Shown here piece by piece: positions 48,501 through 59,778 of a stretch of 64,000 bases of DNA. A model generated the notes under the pieces. The model was not told where the DNA came from. It saw only the letters and a list, made by a program, of their open reading frames with translations, and ran no database searches. Positions within the stretch are counted from its first letter, which is position 1. The number at the start of each line of letters is the position of its first letter. The translations under genes and the position numbers were made by a program. The DNA comes from Sanghuangporus weigelae (lineage: Eukaryota; Basidiomycota; Agaricomycetes; Hymenochaetales; Hymenochaetaceae): positions 1,860,001 to 1,924,000 of the forward strand of contig CP137324.1 of NCBI GenBank assembly GCA_033182465.1. Direction: 5' to 3'.

Positions 48501-50728
48501 TCATCTTTCAATTCTGATTGCCAGGTTTCCGACCCTTCGAGAGCAGTCGCATAAAGACCGTCAAGACTGTACCCGCCGACTGACTGAACATCGTCCACAA
48601 GCTTTAGCAGGCTCCGTCTGGGATCAATAGTATCTTGCACCATTTTAACTGCAGTCGACGCCCAAATGAAGAGTCCGTCTGTAGCATCACAGAGAACTTG
48701 GAGTTTTTCCTCCAGATCCTGCACCTTCAGCATGTCTTCGTCGAGCGCGCTCTTCATCGTCTGTTGAATATAACGATTGACATCCTGTCTACTTTCCTTG
48801 GTATTGTGAACAAGTTCGATGTGCTGAATACCCGCATTTTGCCCTAGATCTTTCATGATGTCCCGTTCGGGACGACTAGTCACTAGAATACGAACCTTTG
48901 AAGGAAGCTCCTTGAAATCCGTCTTTAGCAACTGCAGTAATTCGCGACGTTGTTCCACATTGCCGCATTCGTCTAACGCATCCAGGATAACGACAATTGG
49001 TCCTTCCAGCGAATCAGAGATAGCATGAAGAGGTTCTAGAAGCAGCCTCTCAAACTGATTCTTGATCGTGGTACCGCATATCGTCTTGTTTGCCTCGAGG
49101 ACCCTAAGGATGTTCTCCGACATGGATGGATGGAATAACGCTAGCTTGTACGCGATGGTGCGAATAACCGAACTCGGATTGCTCTTTTCCCGTTCGAAAA
49201 ACATATAGGCAGGTGGACACCTCGCTCCACATTTGTCTGAAGCGGTCACCGCTATGGTACTTTTCCCGCATCCAGCAGCTCCGGTGAGCCAAAGCACATT
49301 CGGAGACGTCTCAGCGAAGAGGAATTCCATGATCGGATCCAAGTATTCCTGGCGCGTTCCATCAAGACATCGAGGTCGCTTCGATACACTGTTAGGATCT
49401 GACTTGGATGGCTCCAGTAACGCTTCCAACTGTTGTTGTATTCCTGTATCGCGACAGATCAACAAAATGAAGCACATAGTATGATCGGGACGTACTGATG
49501 TCAAGAACTTCTCTAGCCGTATTCAAGCCAATGACTGAGTCCAGCTCGTTTCTGAGATCGGCGAAGCGTGCTGAATAGTCACTGATCTTTCGACCATTAT
49601 TCAATCTACTCATTCGACCTATAGTGAACGATTATCCTCTACACAAAGACAGCCGAGGAAAAGACCTGCCTGGGAAGCCATGCCTGGAGTATTCTTGCAC
49701 AAAGCGAGAGCATTCAGCAGTCTCATTCAATAAATCCTTCAGTATAGACTTCAGCATCTTCGTCTTGTCGTCCAAGCTGCTCGCTTCTCTCGAGAAACTG
49801 AACACTGTTTTCATCTTGTCCACAAGATCAATCAGCTCCGAGTCGGTATGGAGCTGCTGAGATACAAGCTGCACGATACCGTCAAGTAATCCGACGTAGA
49901 TGGAATACACAACGTTGGACATACCTTGAATAGAGCTGACGTCGCTTTCCATGACAGATGAAATAGAGGATGGATCTTGAAGAATCAGAAGATGTATCAG
50001 CATCTATCCAAACTCGTGAGAAACTGACTGACTTTCGCAACATCATCGATCATTTCAATTATCACTTCCGCCGCCTCGATAACAGTCCCAATAACCTCCA
50101 TGGTGGAGTCTGTTCTATTTGTCAATGTTCGGATCCGTTCAGTGCTCTTCTCGGCTGTCTCGATCTCAATTTTTGCACGGTTCAGAGTATCCACATATTT
50201 CAGATGAAGGTAGATACTTCCTGTCGACGACTGCCGTTTGCGATTTGGTAGAAGACTTGTCGGTGCAGAAAAGACAACTCGGGCTAGTCGAGTACATCAA
50301 TATCAAACTTCAGAATTGCCCCTGAGCTCACCATTATCCTCACCACAATCGACTAACAGCTCGTCGACATTTACCTCTGCCTGGCCGATGAGATGATCTG
50401 GACTGAACTTTCGTGATTCCTTGAGACGGATCTTGAAAACAGTAGACGCTTCGGACTGCGAACTACTCCGCACTGAGAAACCGAAAGGATGAACTGCAAG
50501 CAGCACTCACAACGTTACTGTGGCATTCCAGATGGGTTCTCCATCCCCGTCGAGAATCCCTGTTTGGCGGTTAGACTTGGCAAGCTTAACTTCCACATAA
50601 ACTGCGGCATCCTTTGTATGACTCGAGGCTCTGTGGACACGGATGACTGCAAGAATGTCAATCAAGGTAAGACTCATGAATAAAGGGACGTTCGAACCTT
50701 GCAGTGCAAAGTGCTTTTGCTCCTCCAT
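45590..50728 (-). pseudogene. NLR copy 1: C2 - helical - NACHT - WD40, WD40 part disrupted
   Basis: Exons of the 5' half: 50698-50728, 50511-50646, 50332-50465, 50033-50283, 49925-49975, 49670-49868, 49496-49618 and 47927-49443. These are intact and code for a C2-like domain (VYVEVKLAKSN...GEPIW, then DHLIGQAEVNVDELL), a helical part with IHPLFHLSWKATSALFK, and a NACHT domain with P-loop LTGAAGCGKST and Walker B VVILDALDEC. The last exon (45590-47877) is broken relative to copies 2 and 3: about 8 nt are missing near 47720, about 11 nt near 47420, and a TGG-to-TGA change stops the frame at 46326-46328. If transcribed, it would give a C2-NACHT protein without WD40 sensor. Its exon 6 ends at a GC donor (CAG|GCAGGT) where copy 2 has GT. 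Confidence 0.8.
48835..49558. repeat. 724-bp block identical to 55350-56073
   Basis: Compared base by base with the equivalent segment of NLR copy 2, I found no difference over 724 positions, including a 52-bp intron (49444-49495). Differences resume immediately outside both ends. Confidence 0.85.
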
Positions 50729-50732
50729 GCTG
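49559..50732. repeat. Paralogous 5' half of NLR copy 1 (matches 56074-57250)
   Basis: Exon order, intron positions and most bases match copy 2 with roughly one difference per ten to fifteen bases. This contrasts with the adjoining identical block. Confidence 0.75.
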
Positions 50733-51105
50733 GAGAAGAGCAAGGTAGGACTCAACTCCTCACAAATCCTCACATCTTTTATGCCATATTCAACTAAGTA
50801 TTTGATCCACGAGCTATCCTCGTGGCCAATTCTGTTATCAGCGTTTTTCCACGCCGTCGCACTTCTTTGATTGATGAACCAAGGTCTGTCAGGAGCAGGC
50901 AGCTAGATACTTAGCGCAGTTGAGTCGATTACCGTCGGTTCTGCAGTGCGATGCATTTGAATGGTGGAAGGCAGTACTAGTAATATTGACGGAAGGCGAT
51001 GTTGAAATAATTTCAAATTGCGTGTCCGCTGTGGCACATTCCTCACACGTACGTACTGTCTGTTTACCATAGCACTGCCCTCCTTTCGTGATATGAATCA
51101 GATTC
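50733..51105. other. Upstream region of NLR copy 1
   Basis: About 370 bp, paralogous to 57250-57720 upstream of NLR copy 2. Presumed promoter; nothing coding was recognised. Confidence 0.45.
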
Positions 51106-51420
51106 CCAGAATCAGGCGTGAGTTCCTCCAGCAACGGCAACCTAGAACTGGACTTGGAACCACGCACGCCGACAGACGAGAGGCGCGTGTCAGCCGGGTC
51201 GGCGTCTTCTGTAAAGAAGCAGTAACGCTCAGAGACAGGGACAGGAATGTTGGAATTGTGGTTAGCGGTGGCCGACTTGCAGAAGATAGAGACGAGGATA
51301 CGGTTGCAGCGAATGTGGAGACACTGGGGACATCAAGACGAGCGACGCGTGGAGGAGTTCTGTATACATGTACATTACTCACTTTACTGCGAATGAGGCG
51401 GAGGATATATATTATGTAAC
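51106..51420 (+). pseudogene. CRIB-gene fragment 2 (3' end only)
   Basis: Starting near 51110 the DNA matches 44560-44900 of the intact CRIB gene: 'gacttggaaccacgcacgcc' corresponds to the part coding LDLEPRTPTDERR, and the end matches the TADEAEDM stop region (about 44880). Several frame changes and the loss of everything upstream, including the CRIB motif, make it non-functional. The match continues into the 3' UTR to about 51770. It lies in the same orientation and position relative to NLR copy 2 as the intact gene does to copy 1. Confidence 0.8.
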
Positions 51421-52111
51421 GACCCAACGTACACTGTTTGCCATTGACGCTTGAGCAAGACGAAGAAAAGGCATGATGAAGAAACAAATGCCAACACTAT
51501 TTCGATGGATGAGAAACGGTGTCTTGACATGCATGTACAAAAGAAAGCAGAACTTTTTCTTTTCTTTTGCCCAAACAACGCTCCCAGTCGATCCCTTCTT
51601 GTCCATATCTTCTTAGTAAACCATACTTCTGTGCAACCTACACACACGCGCGGCCCTTATCTTCCTTTGTTATGACAGATTAGATATCCCATGTATCTCA
51701 GCACGTATTTAGACGTACTGTGTGTTATCTAATTGTGATTCAATATATACATAACATGATTACGAGTTTCCTGCAACGTATGTGCTTATGGAGGGTGAAG
51801 GACAACGGTTAGGCAAAACCGAGGTAAAGCTTATGAATTGAAACCCGTACTAGAACATCGTACACTGATTATGAACGGCCATTTGTCAACGACTGAAGCA
51901 CTGAATACAAAGTGAAGAAGCAAATGTTCAGATTTTTCGGAAGAATCCATAGATTGGAGATCCAAGCATTAATCTACCATAAGGATGATCGGTAGATGGA
52001 ACTATACAAGACGGAATTTGAAACATACATAGGTACTGAATAAAATTAAGAATAAAATAACAAATAACCGCATCATAAAGAAAACAAGCTAAAACCTCAT
52101 CGCGCCGGATG
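51421..52111. other. Degenerate 3' region between CRIB fragment 2 and NLR copy 2
   Basis: Paralogous to 44900-45589, but the part nearest the NLR gene (about 51770-52000) has diverged strongly. No gene was seen. Confidence 0.6.
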
Positions 52112-55100
52112 TCACTTTCGAGGATATCCCTCTGACCAGTTCTCGCCTATAGAGGAATTCTGGAAATCCAGTCTCGTCGAAAATTGACTCAAGATGGCTA
52201 TGGTTCGATATGTCCACAGACTCGAACGCATATCCTCGGGTATCCAAACCAGCAGTTCCCCTTGTTTCCCTTTCACCCAACCGTCATCTGATAATGTCCA
52301 GTCTGAGATTCCACGATACGTGGATACTGCCTGGCCAATGCTTCTGTTGTCATGGATCACACCTCTTTCCGAGTCACGAGGAGTGGGCGAACCCAATCTG
52401 GCACCCGCTGCTGGGCGAAGCAGAACGGTATTGACACTGTTAACGTCCCAGACGCGAATTGTCATATCGGAGGAACCCGATACGACACGATTCCCATCTA
52501 GCGAGAACATCACTGACCAGACGCGGCCTGTATGCCCTTCGAGCGGTGCACATACAAGGTCGCCGCTGTAGACATCCCATATGCGTACCACACCATTGTC
52601 AGAACCATAGACGACGAGCTTGCCATCTCGAGAAAACGCGACTGACGAGGCGCCCCGTGTGCATGCTTTGAGCTGTCGCGAAACATATTCACCGCTGTCG
52701 ACATCCCAGATACGAATTGTTTCGTCCCCATAGCTTGATGCGACATGTTTCCCGTCTGGATAGAACGCGACCGACTGGACGGATTGCCCCTCAAATGGGC
52801 TCAAGACGAGCTCGCCGCTGTCGGCATCCCAGATACATATTGTCCCATCCCAGGAGCCAGACACAATATACCTGCCATCCAAAGAGAATGCGACTGAAGT
52901 GACGGTGTCTGTATGTGCTCGGAGCGGACCCAAGAAAAGCTCGCCGCTGTCGGCATCCCAGACGCGAAGGGTCTCGTCATCGGAGGCTGAAACGATGCGT
53001 TTTCCGTCGGTAGAGACTGCAATTGACTTGACGGTGCCTGTGTGTCCCTCGAGCGGACCTAAGATGAACTCGCCACTGTCAGCATCCCAAATGCGAATAG
53101 TGCAATCGTCTGAACCTGAGACGACACGCTTTCCATCAGGCAAGACAGCGATCGAATGGACCCGGCCTGTGTGCCCTTCGAACGGACCCGAGAGATGCTT
53201 GCCGGTGTCAACATCCCATATACGGATTGTTTTATCGCCAGAGCCTGAAGTGATGCGTTTTCCATCAGGAGAGAACGCGACTGAGGTAACTATATCTGTG
53301 TGCGCCTCGAATCCACCTAACGCGATCTCTGTGCTGCCTCCTACGTCCCAAATGCGAATAGTGTTATCGTGTGAACCGGAGATGATCCGTTTACCGTCTG
53401 GGGTGAAAATAACTGACATAATAGACGACGTGTGTTCTCTGAGTGGTCCCCAGATGCGCTGCCCACTTTCGGCATCCCAGATGGCGATCGTACCATCAGA
53501 GCTACCGCAGACGACGCGTTTTCCATCTGGAGAGATTGCGACTGACAAGACGTGTGATGAATGTGCTTTGAACGGTCCCGTGACGAGCTCGCCGTCGACA
53601 TTCCAAATAATCATTCCGTCAAAATCGCCTGTCACGACACGCTTCCCATCTGGCGAGACAGCATATGCCCAGCCATCAATCGGAGCCGAGACTCGCTTCC
53701 CGGTCTCGGCATCCCAAACGCAAATCCCGTTATTTTTATCACCCAATACATACTTCCCGTCCGGCGTGACTTCGCGGAACACGACGTCCTTGTCGTCCTC
53801 AAACTGAACAGAGACGAGCTCGCCGGTGCCGAAACCAAAGACGTAGACCTTCTTATCAGCAACTGAAATGATGCGTTCGCCGTCTACAGAAAAGGCGGCC
53901 GATATATTCGACGAATTCCCCGCCTTAAAGGGTCCAGACACGGGCTGGTCGAGGTCAGCATCCCAAACGCGGATCTTTCCATCGTCACGGCCTGAAACGA
54001 CGCGTTTGCTGTCCGGTGAGAACGCGATGGACTGGACACCGGCGTCTTCGTCAAAATGCGATATCTGCTCGCCGCTGAATGCATTCCAGACGCGAATCGT
54101 TCTATCATCAGAACCAGATGTGATAAACCTTCCATCGGGGGAGATTGCCACTGAGTTGACCATGAATGCGTGACCGATCAAGACCTTCATGCAACGCGCT
54201 GGTGTCCTCATTCCCAATCGATGTACTTCGACATATGGATGCATTTTTGAATAATGATCCGCAATTGGTGATTCACCTTTCCATAGAGAAATGGCGGATA
54301 GATATATGTGAGGAGCGCTTTGCGAGATCGAGTATGCAAACACGCTAGCTAGCCTATACGCTTCCCAGAACAGAGCGGAGATCTCGTCGTCGATTGACTG
54401 CAATAAGATCAGAAAAATAATAATTGCGTATAAATAAGATCACTGACCGCCGACCACAGACTTGTGTCAAACAAAGCACGGATGGCAACGCGATTATACT
54501 GTCCCGTGAGACTAAGGACCTCGAACCAATACAGCAGGTGTTCTTTCCCAAACTTCTTCATACGATCCTTCAAATCGGTCGACATATCCGATTGTGATAG
54601 CTCGCACAAATGGCCCGACCAGAATCGACATGCGTATCCTAGATGTGGCTGAATATTATTCACGATACGTGTCTCCAGGTCCGGAACATCCTTGTGGTGG
54701 TGGAAAGACGATTCCATCTTGCAGATGTTAAAGTGCAAGTTCTCCGCCATAATGTCGAAACACCGATCAGTCACGGCTTGCTTCTGCTTACTCTCGTCGA
54801 TGTGCCAGGCCTTGCCTTCAGATCTTTTGGGCGACAACAAATAATCAGCGAAAGACGCATGGTGTAGTCGAACTGGTTTCTCGACCTCGTATGAAACGAC
54901 GGATCGAAGTCGCCTCAATATACGATCCACAGTGTCTTCCGCGAGTCCTAGGAAGGCTGCGATGATGGCACCAGTCATAGCTTCCTTTCCGACCAATATA
55001 AATCCCAGAATCGCAATGCCTTCGTCTTTCAAGTCTGACTGCCAGATTTCCGACCCTTCGAGCGCAGTAGTATAAAGACCGTCAAGACCAATGACTGATT

Positions 55101-57246
55101 GAACATCGTCCACAAGTTTCAGTAGGCTCTGTCCGGGATTAATAGTATCTTGCACCATTTTTACTGCAGTCGACGCCCAAATGAAGAGTCCGTCTGCAGC
55201 ATCACAGAGAACTTGGAGTTTTTCCTCCAGATCCTGCACCTTCAGCATGTCTTCGTCGAGCGCGCTCTTCATCGTCTGTTGGATGTAACGATTGATGTCC
55301 TGTCTACTCTCCTTGGTATCGTGAACAAGTTCGATATGCTGAATACCGTCATTTTGCCCTAGATCTTTCATGATGTCCCGTTCGGGACGACTAGTCACTA
55401 GAATACGAACCTTTGAAGGAAGCTCCTTGAAATCCGTCTTTAGCAACTGCAGTAATTCGCGACGTTGTTCCACATTGCCGCATTCGTCTAACGCATCCAG
55501 GATAACGACAATTGGTCCTTCCAGCGAATCAGAGATAGCATGAAGAGGTTCTAGAAGCAGCCTCTCAAACTGATTCTTGATCGTGGTACCGCATATCGTC
55601 TTGTTTGCCTCGAGGACCCTAAGGATGTTCTCCGACATGGATGGATGGAATAACGCTAGCTTGTACGCGATGGTGCGAATAACCGAACTCGGATTGCTCT
55701 TTTCCCGTTCGAAAAACATATAGGCAGGTGGACACCTCGCTCCACATTTGTCTGAAGCGGTCACCGCTATGGTACTTTTCCCGCATCCAGCAGCTCCGGT
55801 GAGCCAAAGCACATTCGGAGACGTCTCAGCGAAGAGGAATTCCATGATCGGATCCAAGTATTCCTGGCGCGTTCCATCAAGACATCGAGGTCGCTTCGAT
55901 ACACTGTTAGGATCTGACTTGGATGGCTCCAGTAACGCTTCCAACTGTTGTTGTATTCCTGTATCGCGACAGATCAACAAAATGAAGCACATAGTATGAT
56001 CGGGACGTACTGATGTCAAGAACTTCTCTAGCCGTATTCAAGCCAATGACTGAGTCCAGCTCGTTTCTGAGATTGACGAAACGTGCTGAATAGTCACTGA
56101 TCTTTCGCCCACTGCTTAGTCTACTGAGTCGGCCTATGGTGGAAGATGAGGATTATTTTCTGGAGGACAATCAAGGAATTAATCTACCTGAGAAGTCATG
56201 CTTGGAATATTCTTGTACAAAGCGAGAGCATTCAGCAATCTCACTCAATAAATCCTTCAGTATGGGCTTCAGCATCTTCGTCTTGTCGTCCAAGTTCCTC
56301 GCTCCCGTTGAGAAACTGAACGCTGTTTTCATCTTATCCACAAGATCGATCAGCTCTGTGTCGGTATGGAGCTGCTGCGATACAAGCTGCACGATACCGT
56401 CAAATGATCCGACGTAGATGGAATACGCTACATTAGACATACCTTGAATAGAGCTGACGTCGCTTTCCATGACAGATGAAATAGAGGATGGATCTTAAAG
56501 AATCAGAAGATGTATCAGCGTCTATCCAAGCTTGTGAGAAACTGACTGACTTTCGCAACATCATCGATCATTTCAATTATCACTTCCGCCGCCTCGATAA
56601 CAGTCCCGATAACCTCCATGATGGAGTCTGTTCTATTTGTCAATGTTCGGATCCGTTCAGTGCTCTTCTCGGCTGTCTCAATCTCGATTTTTGCACGGTT
56701 CAGAGTATCCACATATTTCAGATGAAGGTAGATACTTCCTGTCGACGACTGCCGCTTGCGATTTCGTAGGAGACTTGTCGGTGCCGAAAAGACAACTCGA
56801 GCTAATCGAGTACATCAATAACAAACTTCAGAATTGCTTCTGAACTCACCGTTATCCTCACCACAATCGACTAACAGCTCGTCGACATTTATCTCGGCCT
56901 GACCGATGAGATTATCTCGACACCGCTTTCGGGCTTCCTTGAGACGGATCTTGAAAACGGTAGACGCTTCGGTCTGTGAACTACTCCACGCTGAGAAACC
57001 GAGAGGATGAACTGCAAATAGCACTCACAACGTTACTGTGGTGTTCCAGATGGGTTCTCCATCGCCATTGAGAATCCCCGTCCTGCGAACAGACTTCGCA
57101 AACCTTATTTCCACATAGAACACGGCATCATTTGCTTGACTCAAAGCTCTATGGACACGGATGACTGCAAGAATGTCAATCAAGGTAAGTCGCGTCAAGA
57201 AGGAAACGCTCGGACCTTGCAGTGCAAAGTGTTTTCGCTCCTCCAT
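52112..57246 (-). CDS. NLR copy 2: C2 - helical - NACHT - WD40 (intact)
   Basis: Exons 57216-57246, 57029-57164, 56850-56983, 56551-56801, 56443-56493, 56188-56386, 56011-56133, 54448-55958 and 52112-54397 sum to 4722 nt (1573 aa) in one frame. Residues about 1-100 form a C2-like domain (MEERKHFALQVIRVHRALSQ, FYVEIRFAKS, GEPIWNTTVT, DNLIGQAEINVDELL). A helical part follows with IHPLFHLSWKATSA. NACHT P-loop LTGAAGCGKST is near residue 364 and Walker B VVILDALDEC near 475. From about residue 890 come 14 WD40-type units (DGKRVVSGSDDCTIRIWDAD and relatives), enough for two seven-blade propellers; units 3-5 are irregular. The conserved tail DGWVKGKQGELLVWIPEDM ends the protein. NLRs of this kind are thought to act in non-self recognition; signalling by C2 is inference. 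Confidence 0.88.
55350..56073. repeat. 724-bp block identical to 48835-49558
   Basis: Covers the start of the NACHT domain with the P-loop and Walker B, the intron before it (55959-56010) and most of the preceding exon. Identical to NLR copy 1 including the intron. Confidence 0.85.
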
Positions 57247-58210
57247 GCTGGAGAGTAGCAAGATGGGGTTCCACTCAACACGAATCGAACCCACCTTTTA
57301 TACCATATTCAACTAAGTACTTTTTCCACGAGATGTCCTCGTGGCCAATTCTATTATCGGACTCTTCCTTGCCATCGCACTTCTTTGATTGATGAACTGA
57401 GGCCTTTCAGGAGCAGGCGGCCAGATAGCACCAGTTGAGTCGATTACCATCGGTTCTGTAGTGCGATATGCTAATGCCAATAATAAGAGGCGATGACTTC
57501 TTGAGCTTTAATGGTGGAAGGCAGTGAGCAGTCAGAATTGGTATTGATGAAAGGCGATGTTGAATAATTTCTACCTGCTTCTCCACTCTTCTCGAATTCC
57601 CGAGTCGAGCGAAGCGCTCGTTCATCTCCCACAACAGCTCACCAGTTCACACGTACTGTCTGTTTACCCATACAGTATAGTATGGCACGGTCCTTCTTTC
57701 GTGATATGAATCAGAGCCCACAGAACCAGTTATGATCTGGACAAAGTTACAGTCCTCGGATTCCCCTAGAGCGCGATCGCCAGAATGGACGATCAACGTC
57801 CCTAGTCCCTCTTCGAATGAGCAATGCCCCCCACAAGGATCGCACCAAAGTCAAGCATCATGCTATTCACGAAAGGTAGGAAGAGATTGATCACAAGAGA
57901 TGAGAAGGTCGAGTGGCATTTGAATGAATGGGAGTATACAGGTAGGTTTGTTGGACATTTCAGCGAGTTCGCGATTCGACCTATACGGCATCGCTGGCGC
58001 TGGGGGAGATACTTTATTTGTTTGAAGTCTGGATACACAAAGAAGGGGGACGCACCTTGGTTGTTGAGTCCAAGTCCCATGAACTTCATGATGAAGGTTC
58101 AATACTCAGACTCAGTGCTCTCGGGATACTCCGCGTCGAGAAATGAAAATATGTAATCAGTCTCTTTGAATGTGCAAATCTCCGCCACCCCATAAACAAT
58201 TCAACACAAA
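57247..58210. other. Upstream region of NLR copy 2 with an unrecognised small frame
   Basis: About 960 bp. The first 450 bp are related to the region upstream of NLR copy 1. A plus-strand frame at 57824-58156 (110 codons, starting MPPTRIAPKSSIMLFTKGRK) contains a Trp/Tyr-rich part, WHLNEWEYTGRFVGHF. An overlapping minus-strand frame spans 57802-58089. Neither is recognisable, and no equivalent is seen beside the other copies, so no CDS is called. Confidence 0.35.
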
Positions 58211-59175
58211 CGTAACAGACGCCCCATTGGATGAGTCCGCAGACAAAACATAACATCAAGAAAAGCGAGTCTCGTAAAACGAAAGCCCGTTCTGCCTCTA
58301 TCGAGAAGAAATGAAATCTGCTATCTCAAAGCCCCTTGCACAGGCTACGTATGTCTTGATGCCTGACCCAGCTCTGGGTCAGTCGCATCATATGCCGGAG
58401 ACGGCTCGAGCTTCGAGAGCCGGGAGGCCGAGGCTTCTCGAGAGGTCGCACAAAAGAGGACATTTGCGAAGTTGAAGCAGACAGCAACCGTTACAGTAAG
58501 GAGAATTCGAAAAAAAGAGTCAACTTCTAACTCTACTTCGTCAATTATACCAGCTCTTGTCTGGCACAAAGACTGGGCCAAAACGCACCAGAGCACATAT
58601 GCATCTAACACTTCCCACCCCAGCACCAAGGCCCACTCCACGAAGACATATCCTTGTGCACATGTACTTGAGTGAGGGACGTGCGACGCTCCCTCGTTGC
58701 CGTCTGTCCCTCCGTCCGAATCGGCACTAGCTGCTCCACGGGATATTGAGATTTGGGGGGGAGAGGGAAAATGACCACGCGAGGTCTATTCCTATTGTTG
58801 CGTCGTCTCCAGCTCCTCAGATTGTAGACGGTGGTCACTAGTGCCACAAGTCCAATCCTACCACTCGGTTTATCAACTACGGCGGAGATCAGTGGAGAGG
58901 AAATTAAAGTAAACAATATGAAACCTGAAAATGAATCTACGAAAAAGAGCGAAGCTCTCCCTATCAAGCCTCGACTCAACCCCTTCGTCATGCAAGGGGA
59001 GTGAGACATTACGGAGCGCAAGCTCCTCCAGCAGCGGAGACTTGGGACTGGACTTGGAGCCTCACACGCCGACGGACGAGAGGCGCGTCTTCGCCGGGTC
59101 GACGTCGTCTATGAAAAGATGAACAGCGACGCTTGAAGGCAGAGACAGGCGTATTAGGATTTGTCGTTAGTGGTG
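58211..59175 (+). pseudogene. CRIB-gene fragment 3 (last exon, decayed)
   Basis: Matches the last exon of the intact CRIB gene from about 43720 onward: 'gcgagtctcgtaaaacgaaa' (codes ASLVKRK in the parent), a part like PETAPAGKTSFEAREPE near 58390, the histidine/proline region near 58600, and the Ser-rich block with GDLGLDLEPHTPTDERR (59036-59090). There are many frame changes and internal losses; the 5' exons and the CRIB motif are absent. The match continues through the 3' UTR into the NLR copy 3 tail. Confidence 0.8.
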
Positions 59176-59778
59176 GCCGGTTGACGAAGAAAAGATATAA
59201 TGAAGAAACAAATGCTGATACTATTTCTATGGACGAGAAACGGACTCTTGACATGTACGAAGACAAAGCAAAGCCGAGTATTTCCTTTCCTCTCATTTTT
59301 CCCAAGCTTGCTTTACTTTTACCTCTCAGTCGAGATTGTTTTGTCCATATCTTCCTTCGTCTTGTACAGTACAACCATCTTCCTTTTGTTATGACAAACC
59401 AGACATCCGTGTATCGACGCGTATTTAGACGTACTGTGCGTTATCTGATTATGATTCAATATATACACACTACATGTTTACGAGTCTTCTGCATTCTAAG
59501 AGCGGATGGAAATGGTCAAGTTTTAAACGGAGATACAGTTATAGGACATTCCATGCTCCAGTCGAATCCGAATCAGAACGTCGCACACTGTAAACTACAA
59601 AGCAAGTCTGATTGCTTACCACCGAACATTAAGTGGACAAACCTATCTATGTTAAGACTCGTGAAGAATCCATTATATCAGGAACCAAGCAAGATGGAAT
59701 TTGAAATATAGATACTCAATAAAGATAACAATAAGATAACAAATAACAGCATAATGCACCAAGCATCCCCCCAAAACC
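59176..59778. other. Shared 3' region of CRIB fragment 3 and NLR copy 3
   Basis: Paralogous to 44900-45589 and very close to it (only a few differences per 100 bases from about 59470 on). No gene. Confidence 0.65.

Noticed and set aside
51106-51420. Idea that CRIB fragment 2 is an independent small gene
   Set aside because: It matches only the last part of the intact CRIB gene, lacks a start and has frame changes.
52899-53807. 302-codon plus-strand frame over the NLR copy 2 WD40 region (similar ones over copies 1 and 3)
   Set aside because: Repetitive antisense translation of WD40 repeats (PSGENAT-like units); its regularity comes from the WD40 codons.
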